From Candidatus Zixiibacteriota bacterium (GTDB lineage: Bacteria; Zixibacteria; MSB-5A5; JAABVY01; JAHJOQ01): DNA of 9,419 bases. The translations under genes and the position numbers were made by a program. Each line of letters begins with the position of its first letter. Position 1 is the stretch's first letter. The stretch covers positions 1 through 9,419 of the forward strand of contig DAOVLC010000030.1 in NCBI GenBank assembly GCA_030631455.1, read 5' to 3'. Below, in pieces: positions 7,883 through 9,419 of this stretch. The notes beneath the pieces were generated by a model. That model was not told where the DNA came from. It was given only the letters and a program-made list of their open reading frames with translations, and did not search any database.

Positions 7883-9419
7883 ATGGAACAGACAATTATA
7901 GATGGGTTTATCGGGCGGGTAGCGCTGTTCAAGGACTTCAGCGATGACGAACGGGGGCTGTTCTCCCGCAGCATTGATGTTTTGGAGTTCGAACCTGGCC
8001 AGCTGATTTTCGAAGAGAACAGCCATCGCAAAAGACTTTTCATCATATATGACGGCGAGGTCGAGCTGTTCAAGAAGAGCGCGTACGGCGAGGAAAAGCG
8101 CCTGTCGTTCTTTGGCAAGTACGATTTCCTCGGCGAAGGCTCGCTGATGGATGACTACCCGCATTCGGCGACGGCCCGGGCGCTCCTGAAGACGACTCTT
8201 CTGGCAATTAGCCGGGAAGCCTTCAGGAAACTGTGCGAGGAGAATCCTGTAATAGGCACGAAAGTGCTATCCTCTATTGCTAGAGTGATTTCGAGAAGGA
8301 TGCGTCAGGCGAGCACTCGGGTGGTAGACGCCGCCGCGCAGTATATTTCCGGCAGGACTCGCAGGGAGCACGATCTTCTGGGTGACCGAGATGTGCCGTA
8401 CGAATACTACTACGGTATCCAGACATTACGCGCAGTCGAGAACTTCGGAATAACAGGAATCTCATTGACGCACTTCCCGACGCTGATCACTGCGCTTGCG
8501 ATGGTCAAGCTGGCTGCTGCAAAAGCGAACTTCGATCTTGGGCTCCTCTCGAAGCCGGTTGCAGACGCAATTATTCAGGCGTGTAACGCGATCATCAACG
8601 GGAAATATCACACGCACTTCGTTGTCGATATGATCCAGGGCGGCGCCGGAACATCGACCAATATGAACGCCAACGAGGTTATCGCCAACAGGGCGCTCGA
8701 AATACTGGGATACGAGAAGGGCGAATACAAGTACTGCCATCCGAATAACCACGTCAATCTCTCGCAGTCGACAAACGACGCCTACCCGACAGCGCTCAAG
8801 ATCGCTCTGATAAACAGCAACAAGATGTTGATCAGAGTCCTGCGGCAGCTTGTCGAGTCATTCCATGCTAAAGCGGAGGAATTCACGAACATCATCAAGA
8901 TAGGGCGGACACAGCTTCAGGATGCGGTGCCGATGACACTCGGTCAGGAGTTCGAGTCGTTCGCGGTCACTCTAGGGGAAGAGGTAGAGAGACTCGAAGA
9001 GAACGCTCGCCTGTTTCTCGAAGTCAACATGGGCGGCACTGCTATCGGCACAGGAATCAACGCAGACCCGGAATACTCGGAGAAAGTTATCGAGCATCTT
9101 CGCGAGGTCACCGGGCTGGATGTCAGACTCGCCGAGAACCTCGTCGAGGCGACACAGGACACCGGTGCGTTCGTGATGTATTCCTCGGCCATCAAGCGCC
9201 TCGCCGTTAAGCTCTCAAAGGTGTCAAACGACCTGCGTCTGCTGTCCTCCGGGCCTCGTGCGGGCTTCAACGAGATCAACCTGCCGGCGATGCAGCCGGG
9301 GTCATCGATCATGCCGGGCAAGGTCAACCCGGTCATACCGGAAGTCGTCAATCAAATCGCATTCAAGGTGATCGGCAACGATCTGACAGTCACTTTCGCG
9401 GCGGAGGCGGGACAACTCG
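7883..9419 (+). CDS. aspA: Cyclic-nucleotide-binding-domain/aspartate ammonia-lyase fusion (3' partial)
   Basis: The open frame gives 512 residues and runs off the window; about 110-120 C-terminal residues should follow by comparison with E. coli AspA. Residues about 10-117 are a CRP/FNR-type beta-roll ([24 protein letters not shown]), followed by a long helix (about 118-152) like the CRP dimerisation helix. Where CRP has its DNA-binding domain, an aspartase begins at about 158 ([10 protein letters not shown] at 163-172). Aspartase reversibly converts aspartate to fumarate and ammonia. Lyase motifs are [10 protein letters not shown] (253-262), STND (296-299), GRTQLQD (341-347) and the superfamily signature [11 protein letters not shown] (473-483) with the catalytic serine loop. 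Q344 marks aspartase; fumarase has His there. In the sensor, E85 is kept but CRP's R82 position is H94. Frame and SD support one polypeptide; an internal ATG (M140) lacks proper SD spacing. I cannot tell the ligand or whether it regulates the lyase. Confidence 0.9.
   Translation, partial: MEQTIIDGFIGRVALFKDFSDDERGLFSRSIDVLEFEPGQLIFEENSHRKRLFIIYDGEVELFKKSAYGEEKRLSFFGKYDFLGEGSLMDDYPHSATARALLKTTLLAISREAFRKLCEENPVIGTKVLSSIARVISRRMRQASTRVVDAAAQYISGRTRREHDLLGDRDVPYEYYYGIQTLRAVENFGITGISLTHFPTLITALAMVKLAAAKANFDLGLLSKPVADAIIQACNAIINGKYHTHFVVDMIQGGAGTSTNMNANEVIANRALEILGYEKGEYKYCHPNNHVNLSQSTNDAYPTALKIALINSNKMLIRVLRQLVESFHAKAEEFTNIIKIGRTQLQDAVPMTLGQEFESFAVTLGEEVERLEENARLFLEVNMGGTAIGTGINADPEYSEKVIEHLREVTGLDVRLAENLVEATQDTGAFVMYSSAIKRLAVKLSKVSNDLRLLSSGPRAGFNEINLPAMQPGSSIMPGKVNPVIPEVVNQIAFKVIGNDLTVTFAAEAGQL

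Noticed and set aside
8300..8302. Internal ATG (M140) giving a stand-alone aspartase
   Set aside because: AAGG abuts the ATG with no spacing, the frame upstream is a well-conserved sensor domain, and a good SD lies at 7869-7874. A minor internal product cannot be excluded.
327..9419. Frequent TCGA tetranucleotides throughout the genes
   Set aside because: They mostly arise from codon pairs such as CTC-GAA, GTC-GAC and ATC-GAA and occur evenly in all genes, so codon preference explains them without a special motif.
327..9419. Mobile elements, CRISPR arrays, or defence genes
   Set aside because: No direct-repeat arrays, transposase motifs or inverted terminal repeats were seen; every large gene is a recognised housekeeping or metabolic family.

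Overview
This 9.4 kb window is a compact, all plus-strand bacterial chromosomal segment with roughly balanced base composition. It holds a class II tRNA-Leu(UAG) without an encoded CCA, followed by trigger factor (tig), ClpP, ClpX, Lon, the ribosome-assembly GTPase EngB (YsxC/YihA), adenylosuccinate synthetase (purA), and an open-ended gene fusing a cyclic-nucleotide-binding (CRP/FNR-type) domain to aspartate ammonia-lyase. The order tRNA-Leu/tig/clpP/clpX/lon occurs in several Gram-negative lineages, and lon-engB linkage is also common. With a class I proteostasis cluster and no phage, IS, CRISPR or transfer signatures, this looks like core chromosome, probably of an uncultured or little-studied bacterium. 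I cannot place the phylum from sequence alone; a Zixibacteria-, FCB- or Deltaproteobacteria-like source is only a guess.

Layout: 1-224 is an AT-rich leader with a plausible promoter (16-44) and a small inverted repeat, and no supported gene. The tRNA (225-306) lies 20 bases before tig, so the two are probably cotranscribed. tig (327-1598) and clpP (1615-2202) have good Shine-Dalgarno (SD) sequences. A strong intrinsic terminator (2233-2267) sits between clpP and clpX, with a candidate promoter overlapping its upstream side, so clpX-lon-engB-purA may be a separately controlled unit. clpX, lon and engB are packed tightly (6-base gap, then overlap) and have weak SDs; purA has a strong one. An 89-base gap with a small hairpin and a possible promoter precedes the fusion gene, which runs off the right edge about 110-120 residues short of the expected end.

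How the genes work together: trigger factor catches nascent chains at the ribosome, ClpXP and Lon are the ATP-dependent proteases that remove failed proteins, and EngB helps assemble the large ribosomal subunit. PurA consumes aspartate, and aspartase interconverts aspartate with fumarate and ammonia, so the last two genes share a metabolite. The points most worth following up are the aspartase with a CRP-like sensor in place of a DNA-binding domain (and a His where the cyclic-phosphate-binding Arg of CRP would be), the Asn in place of Asp in the ClpP catalytic triad, and the promoter/terminator overlap that splits clpP from clpX.
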